Counted from the stretch's first letter, positions 20,886-32,996 are shown. The stretch is 64,000 nt of DNA from Diphasiastrum complanatum (GCA_029204225.1 CM055113.1:15405471-15469470), one strand, 5' to 3'. Notes: generated from the letters alone by a model not told the origin. Numbers and translations: made by a program.

Positions 20886-21440
20886 TATGTCATGCGTGAC
20901 TAGAAATTGGTATTTGGCCGAGTTTAGAGATATGTTGAATAATCAACATTGAATGAACACTTTTTCCAAGCATGATAGATGCTCAGCTCGAGAGGAGTGA
21001 ACACACAAGTTGTCCATAAAGATTTCAAGGAATTTATGTACGAAGTCCTTAAAAGCATAACTCATCACTTGTTGGAAGGTGCTAGGAGCGTTGCACAATC
21101 CAAATGGGATCACTTTATATGCACACGTTTTTCACTCAGTGGATAATGTAGTTTTGTGCTGATCTTCTAGGGCTATTTGCACTTGATTATAACTAAACCC
21201 GTCTAAAAAGCTATAGGGCTATCCTTTCTAGCACTTTTTTTGTAAAAGGTAGAGGAAAATGGTCCTTGATGGTAATGACATTGAGCTTCTTGTAGTCTAC
21301 ACATATTCAAAATTTTCCATTTATCTTAGGCACCACCACAATCGGCGATACCCAATCTATGTGTTCCGTCTCATAGATGAATCCTACATCGAGAAGCTTC
21401 TTCAGCTCTTCTTGAAATAGTTTGGCGTAGTGTGGATTAG
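20886..21440 (-). pseudogene. Gypsy reverse transcriptase palm
   Basis: The minus strand reads PFGLCNAPSTFQQVM and then FLEIFMDNLCVHSSRAEHL at about 21100-20985; the second Asp of the xxDD box is Asn. Upstream pieces match LDGFSGYNQV and the IVVVPK block with stops. Clearly inactive. Confidence 0.65.
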
Positions 21441-22589
21441 ACCGATATGGCCTACTAACGGTGGGTTTTTATCAGATGAATTATCAACAAAATGTGTCTA
21501 AAGAGAAATGGTGTGAACCACTACATCCGGTGATATGCCCTTTAGCTCAGCGTAATTCCATGCTAGACAATCGAAATATTTGTGATGCGCGTAGTTTATC
21601 TCCTTCTATATCTTCTTCTACAAACACTATGCGACTGTGTTCTATCTCTTTTGCTAGATCTATCTCTTTAGTATGAGTAGGACCTTCATAAACGTTGGCC
21701 CCTTGGGAGGTGTCCTCCATCAGTTCTCTCTTGGCTCTTGGCATGACCTCATCTATCTCATAATTTTTAAAGTACTGTGGTACGTCATGCACAATCTTGG
21801 GCTCTTCGACAACATCTTGTCAGATTTTCTCGTGCATTTGGTGGGAGGTCATTATCTCAATCTTGATTTCTCATTTGTCACTCTTGGCCTTCCAGTCAGA
21901 TGTTTTAGCCTAGTAAAGAGGCTTGCATTCCCCATCCTTTTCAAGACCTTTTCAAGCTTCTTGACACTCTTTGATGCCTTAGGACTCAATTGTGGGGACA
22001 AGTGTTTTTCCTTTTGGAGAGCCTCCAGATGGGGGATCCAAAGTGACAGGCTCATTTCCCTTGCACGCCTCAGTGAATTTGATCAATGTTCATGGTTGAG
22101 TCCTTCACCATTTTGATGCTATTATCCCAAAGTGAGACTTCTAGCTTGTACAAAACTTCGTCTTCGACTAGGTCCCAATCTATGCATTCTTGTAAGAGAT
22201 CGTTCACGGTTATCGGGACACTAGACGTGGATCCTCTAGATGATATACCCATTTATCCTACTACAACATTGCCTTGAAAGGTTTTGCTATTTCTGTGGGA
22301 TCTTCGTTCACTAGAAGCTTTCATGGATTTGGTTCTTTGGGATCTTGTGGCAGGCTTGAAACGATCTGGATCAACATATCGGAGGAAATTTTCATCCTTG
22401 TACCTTCTTATAGGGTAAACTCCTGAAGAGCTTCTATTTCCTTCTCACTATTTTGATTAGAAAATCTCCCAAATCTGGTAGCCAGTTGGGAAACAGACTA
22501 CGCACACTATAATCATTGACAATTTGGCATTGATAGGACCAATTTTCCAAAATAGCAGTAGGCGAATAGTCCTAGTGCATATAAATAAG

Positions 22590-22940
22590 AGTGAGTAAAT
22601 GACTTTATTACTCGCCAATTACTTGCCCGTTACTCACCCATTTTTTGCCATTAATGCTGATTACTCGCCGAACCCCTTTTCTCGCCAATAGTGATCCATC
22701 TTTCCTTGTCGATTGGCCATCAACCTCTAGACATCATTTCTCGTCATATACCATTTATCGCCTATTACTCGCCACCCCCCATTATTCGCCATCAGAGATT
22801 TTTCGCCCATAGAGCACCATCATTTCTCACCACTTCACCCACAGCCTCCCCTCATCATTATGCACCATATCCCATTACTCACCATCACAGCCCATTACTC
22901 GCCTATAGCCTGTTACTTGCCATCAAACCTTTTTACTTTC
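22590..22940 (+). repeat. Interspersed TTACTCGCC motif block
   Basis: The nonamer TTACTCGCC or one-base variants (TTATTCGCC, TTTCTCGCC, TTACTTGCC) occurs more than ten times in about 350 bp at irregular spacing, in C-rich DNA upstream of the ORF split by the LTR element. It may be a decayed tandem repeat coding for a low-complexity protein. Confidence 0.5.
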
Positions 22941-23365
22941 CTATGGGCCTCCCAACCCTATTTTTGACCTCCAATCCGAAACCACTACTTGATCCATTCC
23001 AATGGCATCGAGATGTTGAATTTCAGGCGCCTCCTCTCCACGTGGCCAACAAGCGCGACGGGTCACGAAGAGTGTAGTCCTGTCAGTCCATCAAAGCCCT
23101 TCATCCAACCCCACATCATCTTCCCGCACGACACCCTCATCGTCCTCTTCTCAATAGATATGATCTTCATCCCCAACCACATCCACTTCCCCTGACCAAG
23201 AGGAGGGAGAAACATCTCCCAGATCCATCCGCCGACCTCCTTCTGCATGCACCCCATCCTAGTACGTCATCTTGTAGATGCTTATCGCGCAAGAAATCAT
23301 GACCCTCCACATTGACGGCTGCCTTGCAGTTTTGACTACTACAGGCCTGGCCAACATGTAGGTAC

Positions 23366-23370
23366 CCCTC
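23366..23370. repeat. Target-site duplication CCCTC (left)
   Basis: CCCTC lies directly left of the TGTAGCGC LTR terminus and is repeated directly right of the second LTR at 28162-28166. A 5-bp duplication is what LTR integrases leave. Confidence 0.85.
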
Positions 23371-24605
23371 TGTAGCGCAGGCATCCCAAAGGGAGTCGGA
23401 AACCACGACTTAGCTTCCCAACCTTCAACTCTTGCCATCCAAACCCACTTGACATACAAGCAGCCAACTCGCCAACAACAATCAGACTTAACCAACTTGA
23501 AGTTCCGAAAACCAACATTGAGATCCAACCTGGCGCCATGCCAGATCAGGGGTCCCGATGTGGGTGACTTCCCTCCAAGCAAGCCGCCTGACCTACATCA
23601 AAATTAACCAACTCGAAGCTTCGTTACAAACGAGTAACATCCATTCCAAGCAAGCGGTCTGACTTACATCAGACTTAACCAACTGAAAGCTTCGTCACGA
23701 GCGCTGGAAGCCAACCTGGCGCCACGCCAGACTGGACAGCCATAAACAGGTAACTTCCACCCAAGCAAGCCATCCAACTCAGCCGACAGGTTAGAGCCCG
23801 TTCCCCAAAAGCTTAACCCATTCACGTTCATGCAAGGAACACTCAGAACCACAAGCCGCGACAGATATGGAGACAACCAGTTCCTGGACCAAATGGTCCC
23901 GACAGCATACCGCTGGCGCCACGGACCGAATGGTCTCGACGGCATACCGCTGGCGTCCTGGGATACGACCCTCAGCTATGTGCCAAGTTAAAAATTTTGA
24001 AAGCGGCCTTACAACTGGCGCTTTTACCGAACACTGAAACCCAGAAGGTAATTAGAGTCAGTTTGAGGAAAACCCCACTTTATTGATAAATCTAAGAAGG
24101 TCACATTTCAAGTGTGTGACCAACCCTAGTCTCCGGGGCGCTAGCATGCCAAGGCGAGAGCCATGACAACATTCCAGCAAGGGAGGTTGAGACTTGGTTG
24201 GAGCTCGCCCTGAGTCGCAACCCGCACTCCCCTATAGTATTGGTGTGATTCGGCACCCCCCCCCCCTCATACCAAGCACTCTACCCAAGCTGGTAAAGCA
24301 CATTTTTCTCTCTCTAGGATTTTCTCTTTCTAGAAAGTCATTTTTCTCTCTCTAGATTTCATTGATCCCCAGGCTTCCTTTAATCATGCCTAGATCGTGT
24401 GAGGTGATTGCACATCGATCTGAGCTCTCTGGACTCCGCTAGAACTGATCAAAGATTTTCAGCCATAGGAACTTGGCGCCGGCTGGATTCTGGTCACAGT
24501 GGCACCGGGAGCGGCGCCGGGAGCAGCAGGGGTGCTGCTGGCACCGGGGACATAGCTGGCGCCGATGGCGTCGGAAGTAAAGCTTATAAAGGTAGCTTTA
24601 CAACA
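23371..24605 (-). repeat. 3' LTR of the non-autonomous element
   Basis: Plus-strand ends TGTAGCGCAG...TTTACAACA; the partner is 26918-28161. It differs by scattered substitutions and small indels, for example a longer C run at about 24250 and a shorter GGCGCC cluster at about 24500. Confidence 0.88.
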
Positions 24606-24619
24606 TCCACCCCACCTTT
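24606..24619 (-). other. Polypurine tract
   Basis: Minus-strand AAAGGTGGGGTGGA directly precedes the 3' LTR start TGTTGTAAAG. This is the usual site for plus-strand priming. Confidence 0.75.
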
Positions 24620-26904
24620 ATAAAATCTGATGTCCTCATCAGATGTCAAATTAAAGTAAAGGTGTCTCCCAATTAAAATAACTATACATTTAAGCTACTT
24701 GGCACAGTACTCAATTTACTGGCCTCTTTTTATTAACATTGAAACTGGCACACCACAAGTCGGAGGCTCAGCTCTTTGTACTAAAAAATTACATAACTTG
24801 AAAATATATCTTTGTCTGGGAAAAGCGTAGATTTGATATCGCTTTCGTAAAACCCGAGAACCTTATTAACTGGTGACAGAGGCCTTTCTTTGAAATGTTC
24901 GCCCCTGTCGCTTCTGACTTTCGACTTTGGAACTCCTTTGAGCTCCTGATTTGTCCTTGATGCACTTTGTGTTGAGCTCCCTGAGCTCCAGATTTGTTCA
25001 GTTTCGCACAGGTATCAAGGCTCCCTGAGCCAAAAGGATTTATCGTTTGATTGCCCACTTTATGGTCCACTCCGTGCCTTGTTGCTTCTGCACCTTGATT
25101 TCTCTCCTTGTCCTAGCCTGATCTTGATACTTTTCCATCTTGGCTCTTTAAGGTAGACAAAGATTGAGTACTCTGCAATGCACCTCTCACTTAGCTTGAA
25201 GTAGCTCTTTGAATCAGCCCAAATGTAACCATTGACCTCGTGGAAAGCAAAGGGTCGCACCAGTTTGATCCGCATCTGAACTATCTCTTCGCGTTTGTTT
25301 GAAGCACCATGTCCGTCACGCAAAACTTGACTTTCACAATTCCATCACTGGTCAGTTGCCTCACAGTCAAAACAAGAAGTGTACATCGAGCTTGGCTTCA
25401 AGTAGCTCTCTTTGAATCAGACACATGCACCCAAAGTTTGCACTAGTCCAATCTCAACGCGAACTGTCCCTTAGCGTTCGTTTGAAATACCAAGTCTCTC
25501 ATGCAAGACTCAACTTTCACAGTTCCTTCATTGATCAGCTGCCTTACACGTAACACAAGCCAGCGTACTCATATGTTTCCTCATCATTGCTGGTCCAGAG
25601 AAAGCCTATAACAAACTTTCCTTTCCACAACAAAAACTTGTCAACTTATTAGGTCCAAAGTTTGCCAGTCTCCTCGTGTGGGTATGGCTAGGTCACCTTG
25701 AATTTGCCCCCGTTTTGATCAACTTTCATTCAAAATTTGCCCCAAGAGAGAGGTGTGTGTGATAGTTCCCCTCCACTTATAAAATCAGCTAATCGGACTT
25801 GGAGTAGCGTTCTTCGGACAAAAAGCCTTTCCAACACTTTGCTTCCCATCTGCTAGGATTATGGCTTGATCCAACTTGTTGCCAATCTCTGAAGAGGATC
25901 CTAGTCTTTCCCCTTTGAGGAAAAACCCAACTGATACTGGATATCACCCATGCTCAGTGAGTTTCAGTTCCGAAGGTGGCCGTCCCAGATCTCCCCTGAA
26001 ATTGCCCTTTCCAACATTTTGACTTTTTGCTTGCGTCTGGTGGGCGTTGTCGCAAATGAAACTAACCCAAGAAACAGGCTAGCGATCCATCCTTTGCAAA
26101 CATTGAGTCGTTTCGTTGCCGTTCATGTGCGAGTACTTGAACTGCAAATCCGCCCCACAGATTCTGTAGTCCTCTTTGATTGATGGTATCAGCCTTCAAA
26201 AGAAAGGTTCCTTCTCGAGCCATCAGCTCCTTGTATCACAAGCAATCATGCAAACCAGGCAAAGCACGAGTACTAAGACTCACCACGAATACATACAAGT
26301 AAGACACTCAGGCAGGTTTACTAACAAGTAACAAAGACAAGGTCCCGCTTTGAGATGGTCCTACCAACGGACCTTTGCCTGGCCGCGCCCATACAAATCG
26401 ATCACAGAATCAGCCCACATAGGACACCCCTCCAACTATCCGTGCTTTCACCATTAAGCAGCACATTGCCTCAGTCATGTCTCACCACTTTTTGGTCGAT
26501 AGCCCTTATAGCTAAACGATCGGCAGCTATCCCGCACCGGCAACTAACCACCCGTGCTTTACACCCGAATTCGAGCAGCATCTCTGTATCAATGGTTAAC
26601 CCGTACAGTTCAAATATGTCACCCCGCACCCCACAAGGTACAGACCGTGCTTTCACCTGCCTAGGTAGCACTTTGCCTCATCCGTCCTACGTGCAGACAG
26701 CGCCAGGCCCGAACCACGAGAACTGACCGTGCTTACACCTCAAGGGCAGGACCTTGACTCATCAAGTCCCCCGTTCTGCCGACCACCCCAACCGTGGATG
26801 CACCCGTGCTTACACTGTGGGCAACACCTTGCACAACAGTTGTCTTGATGAACCCCAAACCATGGCCATTTCCGTGAGATCCGCATAGCTGACCGGCCAG
26901 TCGT
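24620..26904 (-). other. Internal region of the non-autonomous element
   Basis: About 2.3 kb without recognisable retroelement domains. Two minus-strand frames, 25323-25060 (87 codons) and 25070-24789 (93 codons), overlap slightly and could be relics of one reading, but I recognise neither. Plus-strand ORFs here look random. Packaging signals would be expected near the PBS. Confidence 0.5.
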
Positions 26905-26915
26905 CTCTGATACCA
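26905..26915 (-). other. Primer-binding site, initiator tRNA-Met
   Basis: Minus-strand TGGTATCAGAG, two bases after the end of the 5' LTR. It matches the standard plant initiator-Met primer site. Confidence 0.85.
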
Positions 26916-26917
26916 CA

Positions 26918-28161
26918 TGTAGCGCAGACATCCCAAAGGGAGCCGAAAACCACGCCTTAGCTTCCCAGCCTTCAACTCTTGCCATCCAAACCCACTTGAC
27001 ATACAAGCAGCCAACTCGCCAACAACAATCAGACTTAACCAACTTGAAGTTCCGAAAACCAACATTGAGATCCAACCTGGCGCCATGCCAGATCGGGGGT
27101 CCCGATGTGGGTGACTTCCCTCCAAGCAAGCCGCCCGACCTACATCAAACTTAACCAACTCAAAGCTTCATTACAAACGAGTAACATCCATTCCAAGCAA
27201 GCGGTCTGACTTACATCAGACTTAACCAACTGAAAGCTTTGTCACGAGCGTTGGAAGCCAACCTGGCGCCACGCCAGACTGGACAGCCATAAACAGGTAA
27301 CTTCCACCTAAGCAAGCCATCCAACTCAGTCGATAGGTTAGAGCCCGTTCCCCAAGAGCTTAGCCCATTCACGTTCATGCAAGGAACACTCAGAACCACA
27401 AGCCGCGACAGATATGGAGACAACCAGTTCCTGGACCAAATGGTCCCGACAGCATACCGTTGGCGCCACAGACCGAATGGTCCCGACGACATACCGCTGG
27501 TGTCCTGGGATACGACCCTCAGCTATGTGCCAAGTTAAAAATTTTGAAAGCGGCCTTACAACTGGCGCTTTTACCGAACACTGAAATCCAGAAGGTAATC
27601 AGAGTCAGTTTGAGAAAAATCCCACTTTATTGATAAATCTAAGAAGGTTACATTTCAAGTGTGTGACCGACCCTAGTCTCCGGAGCGCTAGCATGCCAAG
27701 ACGAGAGCCATGACAACATTCCAGCAAGGGAGGCTGAGACTTGGTTGGAGCTCGCCCTGAGTCGCAACCCGCACTCCCCTATAGTATTGGTGGGATTCGG
27801 CACCCCCCCCTCATACCAAGCACTCTACCCAGGCTGGTAAAGCACGTTTTTCTCTCTCTAGGATTTTCTCTTTCTAGAAAGTCATTTTCTCTCTAGATTT
27901 TATTGATCCCCAGGCTTCCTTTAATCATGCCTAGATCGTGTGAGGTGATTGCACATCGATCTGAGCTCTCTGGACTCCGCTAGAACCGATCAAAGATTTC
28001 CAGCCATAGGAACTTGGCGCCGGCTGGATTCTGGTCACAGTGGCGCCAGGAGCGGCGCCGGTGCCGTTGGCGCCCGGAGCAGCAAGGGCGCTGCTGGCAC
28101 CGGGGACATAGCTGGCGCCGATGGTGCCGGAAGTAAAGCTTGTAAAGTTAGCTTTACAACA
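26918..28161 (-). repeat. 5' LTR of the non-autonomous element
   Basis: Partner of 23371-24605. Near 28040-28130 it carries a denser cluster of GGCGCC/GGCACC words than the other LTR, with an extra stretch of about 15-20 bp. Confidence 0.88.
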
Positions 28162-28166
28162 CCCTC
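28162..28166. repeat. Target-site duplication CCCTC (right)
   Basis: Second copy of the 5-bp duplication. Removing the element and one copy brings the flanking ORF back into a single frame. Confidence 0.85.
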
Positions 28167-28802
28167 ACTCAGGACATTTCTGTAGTTCAAAGAGCCTTTG
28201 CCACCTTCGATGCCAACCATTTCAAGGTCACCCATAAGGGCTGTGACTATGATGTCTCCCTTCAACCAGAATTGGTCGCCTTGGCACTCATCTTTCTCCA
28301 TACCCTCCACCTACCACAAACTCGCACCCTCGCCACATACAACATTTCCGTATTTTTTCTCCTTGACCATGATGATGTCAAAACCAAGACCAACAACGGG
28401 TATCTAATCTCACAACTCAGAAATCCTGATATCCGAGAGACGATAGACTTCCTATCTGCCGCCATTCTCATGAGTTTCCATCACTCCCTCCATGTATCCA
28501 AGTTGATCGTGATTATGATGACCATGATGGACGACCCTAATAACATCTATGACTGGGCTATAGTTCTAATCAAAGAATTGCAAATAGCTTTCAAATGCCC
28601 GAACATGATCACCTGTGGTGGCCTCCTTACAGCCCTCACCAAAGCCCACCTAGAAAATCTAGATGTCCAAACACCTCCCCATGACACCCAAGCAGCCAAC
28701 CCTTCCCAACCACGAATCTCTGATATGATCGGGCAGCTTGCCAAAGTCGCCAATCTTCACAATGCCCCCAACTCCATCTTCAATCCACATCCACCATACT
28801 AG
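28162..28802 (+). pseudogene. ORF interrupted by the LTR element, gag-like
   Basis: Open from the target-site duplication to TAG at 28800-28802. The frame matches that of 23278-23365 on the other side of the insertion, so one gene was split; its left part reads LIAQEIMTLHIDGCLAVL and has an in-frame stop near 23350. The right part (VVQRAFATFDANHF, YDWAIVLIKELQIAFKCP) is helical and loosely resembles the N-terminal domain of plant gypsy gag-like proteins, but I do not recognise it firmly. A Ser/Pro-rich region precedes it at 23080-23260, and coiled-coil remnants follow at 29170-29780. Confidence 0.5.
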
Positions 28803-29820
28803 CCCCTCTCACTCTAGCCATGTCCACACCTCCCCCATCATCCGAATCACGTCCATACCCCTAGACCCATCCGACCATCTATCATTTTGCCAATCTCGTC
28901 GATAGTTACTACCTCCACTTTTTCTCCTATCATGACTCTAGCCATCATCACATCCCCCTCCATCACTGTTACCGTTCCAATCGCACCATCCCAGATTTGA
29001 CCATCGTACCAATCATCACCACCATCACCACCACTACCATTCCCGCTATCACCACCATTTCTCTGACTGTGCCACTCCCTCCACCCATCAAAACCATGCC
29101 ACTTTAGACTAGATGGGACACTCAGGCACTGGGTTGCTGGATAGCCTTTACATGCCTCCAACAACAACTCCACCAGTTACTCAAAATGAATGAGCTACTA
29201 AGTAGTCTTGCAACCAATTAGTGGTAGAGCAAACGCTGCAGGCTTTTACTGATCAAGTCATGCAGTTGCAAAAAGAAAAGAAAAAAAAGAAAGAAAGAAG
29301 AGAGTTGAGCCCAAGTCCAAGTTCAAGACCAGCTCCATAAAGCTAATTTCGTGCGTCAACAACAAGACCAGCTCGTGCAAAATCTCAAGGCCAAGCTAGA
29401 TGTAGAAAAGGAATCCTGACAAACCTATCAATTCGATTGCCATAACCTCGTGCTGAAATCAAAGGAGCTAGAGCTGGAAAGAGAGGTCTCTAAAGGATTT
29501 GATTTATGCCTTGGAGCGCAATGTCTCCAGAGAGAAGACGACGACAGCCAGAGACCAAAAAAACTTCACCTCCCAACAGGCCGTCTTGGAACTCAGATTC
29601 AAGCAAGCAAAGCAATAGGTGTAGACATTTCGGGTTGTCCTCGATCAAGTAGTTGTTGCTACTGAAGAAGAGACATCGGCCACTCATAAACTCCAGCGTA
29701 AGAGGGTCGAGTATTATAAGGACCTTTCAATTCGATTTTTCCAACTCTTTAAAGATCAACAAGCAGTTCACAAGGCCATGCTCACCACACAAGATACAAA
29801 GGTGGTGACCCCATGTGCCA
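28803..29820 (+). pseudogene. Decayed Pro/Ser-rich and coiled-coil coding region
   Basis: C-rich sequence (28803-29110) is followed by Lys/Glu/Gln-rich frames such as QVMQLQKEKKKKKERR and VRQQQDQLVQNLKAKLDVEK (about 29240-29415), then LKSKELELEREVSKGFDL. Stops and frameshifts separate them. It is probably the C-terminal continuation of the split ORF and ends just before the LTR at 29822. Confidence 0.4.
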
Positions 29821-29821
29821 C

Positions 29822-30692
29822 TGTTAGCAACAAAGTAAAATCAAAGTAAAATAAAGCATCGTGGCATGTGTATTGTAAGTCCATGTGTGAGTACTTGTTA
29901 ATAAACTCCTACCATGGCATGTGTGTTATAAGTCCATGGGTAGAAACTTAATTAAATTCTAAACTTCTAAGTTAGAAAACTTAACTTAGAGACTTAAACT
30001 TAGAAACTTAAGATTAGAAAATAAAAGATTCTAAGTTATCTTGAGTTCTAAGTTTAGAGTTGAGAAGTTTAGAAGCCTTAGAATGGCAAGTTTTAGAAAC
30101 TAATCCCATAAGTTAGTGGAAGCTTATGGAAGGCCCTTCTTGCTATAAGAAGAGAGACATTTTCCCTATAAAATAACACTTTGAGATTATGCTAAATTAC
30201 TCTCTCTTTGAGATTATCATTCTATTTCTTTGTGTTCCCATTGGAAGGTGCATAGCTTGAGGGAAGGTGCTCGAGCCTTCTCTTGCCTCATTTCATTGGA
30301 TTTATTGTGGCATGCTTGTATTGTTAATTCTTAACTAGCCGCAATCTCATTTTATTTCTCTTTGGGAGTTAGAATTAGTTTAACGGTTTACTAGTTGGAA
30401 AGCCTTAGCAAGCCTAGTTTAGTATAGATCCTTGCTAGTTGGGTAAGCCTTAGCAAGTTTATTTGTTTATTGGACATTGGCTAGTTGGGTACCACCTTAG
30501 CCACACCTTAGTTAGTTTTATTTTCATTTCGAGCACCAGTTGGGAAAGCCTTGGTGCTCCCTCTTTGTTTATGTTTTATTCACAGTTGAAAGCTTGTAGA
30601 ACTTAGAAGGTGGACGACCGGTCTACTACTATACCACGCACGAACCCTCCATTAGGCCTAGCCACCGCATAGAAGTAGAAATACTTCCAACA
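29822..30692 (+). repeat. Gypsy 5' LTR
   Basis: 871 bp, TGTTAGCAAC...ACTTCCAACA, followed at once by a primer-binding site. The first half is AT-rich with repeated ACTTAGA/TCTAAGTT words. The second half has recurring 'TAGTTGG.AAGCCTTAGCAAG' units at about 30390-30560. No second copy is in the window, so the element is cut. Confidence 0.65.
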
Positions 30693-30708
30693 TTGGTGCT
30701 GTTGCCAC
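30693..30708 (+). other. Gypsy primer-binding site
   Basis: TTGGTGCTGTTGCCAC directly after the LTR. It resembles the TTGGCGCCGTTGCC sites of plant Athila/Tat gypsy elements, with two transitions. Confidence 0.6.
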
Positions 30709-31229
30709 TTTTTAAGTTTTTCTACATAGCTTTTTTGTTTTTTTTTTTTGTTTTTTCGCTCACGTGCTTGTGTGTATGCTTGCTTGTTATTTCTCTTCAC
30801 ACTGCAGCACGAGACTTCTCTCTAGGTCCTACGCGAGCTGCTGAGCAACCAATCAAGCCGAGGGGAAGCAACAAAAGTGTCAACTTGGGTATTTTTTTTG
30901 AAAGAAGTGACCCAAGTGACATTTTTTTCGACCAATCAGATATATCAGAATTCACTAGACTGTCTACAGCCATAACTGAACATCATCTTTTATCCTACCA
31001 TCTCTGCGATTTCTGACCATGCTTAGATTTTCCGAAAATCCATTGTTTTACTGTCAAAATCCTTTGTTTTCCACCCAAATCTTTGTGTCTTATTCGTCAG
31101 ATTCATTGAGGCTAGATCTATGAAAGATCAGTCCTCCAGTAGCTCTACGAATTCTATCTCAGAGATTTAGTTTGTTTTCTGCTAGAAAATAATTTTTTTT
31201 CACTATTATCCTTATCAGTCAACAAAACT

Positions 31230-31600
31230 TCCGTTTCAGAAATCGCCGATCATACCACGAAATCGCCCACAATTTGAACGATTTCTATACATCCTCTGTG
31301 AATTCTGTCCTTTACAAAAAATCCAAAAAAATTAAAAAATCAATATTTTGAAAATAAAGATTTCTTATCAGAAATCGTTGACCATACCACGAAAGCGTCC
31401 GTAGTCTGAACGATTTTTGGTGAATTCTAAAAAAAAAAAAAATCCATATCAGAAATCGTGGACTATACCATGAAATCGCCCACAGTCTGAACAATTTTTA
31501 TACATCCTCTACAAAATTCTGTCCTTTACAAAAAAATCCAAAAAAAACAAAAAATCAATATTTTGACAGTGAAAACTTCTTATTAAAAATCGTCGACTTA
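31230..31600 (+). repeat. Imperfect tandem repeat in the gypsy leader
   Basis: Three partial units share ATCAGAAATCG...ATACCACGAAA.CG..C...GTCTGAACGATTTTT, and the flanking part ATACATCCTCT..GAATTCTGTCC appears twice (about 31285 and 31500). Unit starts are near 31237, 31368 and 31450. Confidence 0.6.
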
Positions 31601-31639
31601 AACAATGACAAAAAAATAAATAAGGGAGATACCAATGTT

Positions 31640-32310
31640 ACAGAGAGTATAACCGTAGAGCACTTGTCAAACAAAAAGTCGTTCATCAACATGCATAATT
31701 CACCTGGACAATTTCATGTTGCATTGATCTTGTAGAGTAATGAAAAACTCTCAGAAGCCCTTGCCCAAAAACAAGGCAGGTAGCGACACTTAAATCTATC
31801 ATCGTTGATAGTAGATGTTGTAAGATATAGCTTGAGATGCAGGTATTATTGAGGTACTATGTCTTGAGGACCTCTGTGAACAAGAGATTCAGAACCGAAT
31901 TTCTATCTGGATTTTCGAATCCGAGAGATATTGTGTATTGGCACATTGGAAATCTTATCAGCATGTAGAAAGACAAATAGATTTGAGGTTGTAAAAGTGG
32001 AGAAAAACTGTCAATTCCCTGTGGAGGTTGCTCTTGGTTGGACATTGTAGCCGATGATGGAATATCGGTTTCACTTTCTTTCGACAAGGACTCATTTCAT
32101 ATTAGTGTCTTCTGACATTTTGGAGCTGGTATATTGTGCGGTAATGTAGAAGTTTGCTAGAAACTTCTCGAGTGAGCAGCAGGTTGAGCGGTTGGGTGCT
32201 ATGGTGCTCGTGTGGTTGTCGTGAGGATCCTGTCGGGAGTCATAACTAACGTGACGGACAGGTAGGATCTTAGTTGTTGTTTCAACCAACACTGTACCAG
32301 ACCCGATTTG
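31640..32310. other. Unassigned spacer
   Basis: No domain-bearing ORF. Two adjacent minus-strand frames (32292-32092 and 32087-31857) lack any signature I know. The left part of the gypsy started at 29822 may end here. Confidence 0.35.
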
Positions 32311-32996
32311 GCTTTCTCTATATATGCTTTAAGACAATTCTCTTCGAATCCTGGCATGGCACATTGGCAAATGGCGGAACGAATCTTGCAATATCTGAAG
32401 GGTACCCAAAATATGGGATTAACTTACAAAGCAGACAATAAAGGCAAAGGATTTCAACTACAGTGATGCAAGCTGGGCAAGTTGCAAAGATGACAGGAGG
32501 ATGTTTGATTGCGTGCGAAGTTGCAATCAGCTGGACATGCAAGAAGCAAACCTTGGTGGCTCAATCCTCATGCGAAGCTGAATATGTCATAGCTTCAAAG
32601 ATGGTGAACGAGGTAGTATGGTTGCGGATGATGTTGGAGGCAATTGGCATACCACAAGGAGACCCATGCACATTAATGATGGATTCTCAAAGTGCCATAT
32701 ATCTGTCCTAGGATCCAGTTTTTCATTCAAAGACAAAACATATACCTCTGAAGTACCATCATATTTGAGACTTGATCTTGAAGGGAGAGTTCAAGGTCCA
32801 GTACATAAAGTCTGAAGACATGATAGCAGATCTGCTCATGAAGCTGCTCGACAAACCACTCTTCGGAAAGCAAAGAAAGACAATTGGATTAAATATACAA
32901 AGTTGCAAGGTTCAAGAGGGAGTGTCAGAAATTGTGAACTCCTGCAACTTTGTCGCGAAGGTGATGAAGCGAAACGAAACGAAGGTCGAAGGGTGA
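32310..32996 (+). pseudogene. Ty1/copia RNase H end
   Basis: The run LAFSIYALRQFSSNPGMAHW, a QYLKGT box, YSDASWASCKDDRR, SWTCKKQTLVAQSSCEAEY and DSQSAIYLS is the copia RNase H signature, including the DSQSA Asp. Two frameshifts near 32460-32500 and a stop at 32709-32711 break it. The last frame (SEDMIADLLMKLLDKPLF) leads into the LTR. Confidence 0.75.

Larger units (their letters stand above)
18960..22300 (-). mobile_element. Ty3/gypsy pol, decayed, minus strand
   Basis: Reading right to left there is a pre-RT linker (about 22300-21460), RT (about 21440-20700), RNase H (about 20640-20256) and integrase (about 20045-18960). Many stops and frameshifts. No LTRs were found at either end. The motif style (TPFQMVYGHKAIMLVEFVVP after the integrase core, no chromodomain) suggests the non-chromovirus Tat/Athila side of plant gypsy. 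Confidence 0.7.
23371..28161 (-). mobile_element. Complete non-autonomous LTR retrotransposon
   Basis: 4.79 kb with LTRs of about 1235 and 1244 bp, flanked by CCCTC duplications. The orientation is minus: next to the right LTR, the minus strand reads TGGTATCAGAG (initiator tRNA-Met primer site), and next to the left LTR it reads AAAGGTGGGGTGGA (polypurine tract). The 2.3-kb interior has no gag, protease, RT or integrase, so it must use proteins supplied by another element. Size and layout fit a LARD-like derivative. The LTRs are highly similar, so insertion was fairly recent. Confidence 0.88.

Noticed and set aside
22570-22950. CRISPR-like or satellite array
   Set aside because: The repeated unit is only nine bases at irregular spacing with no constant spacer length.
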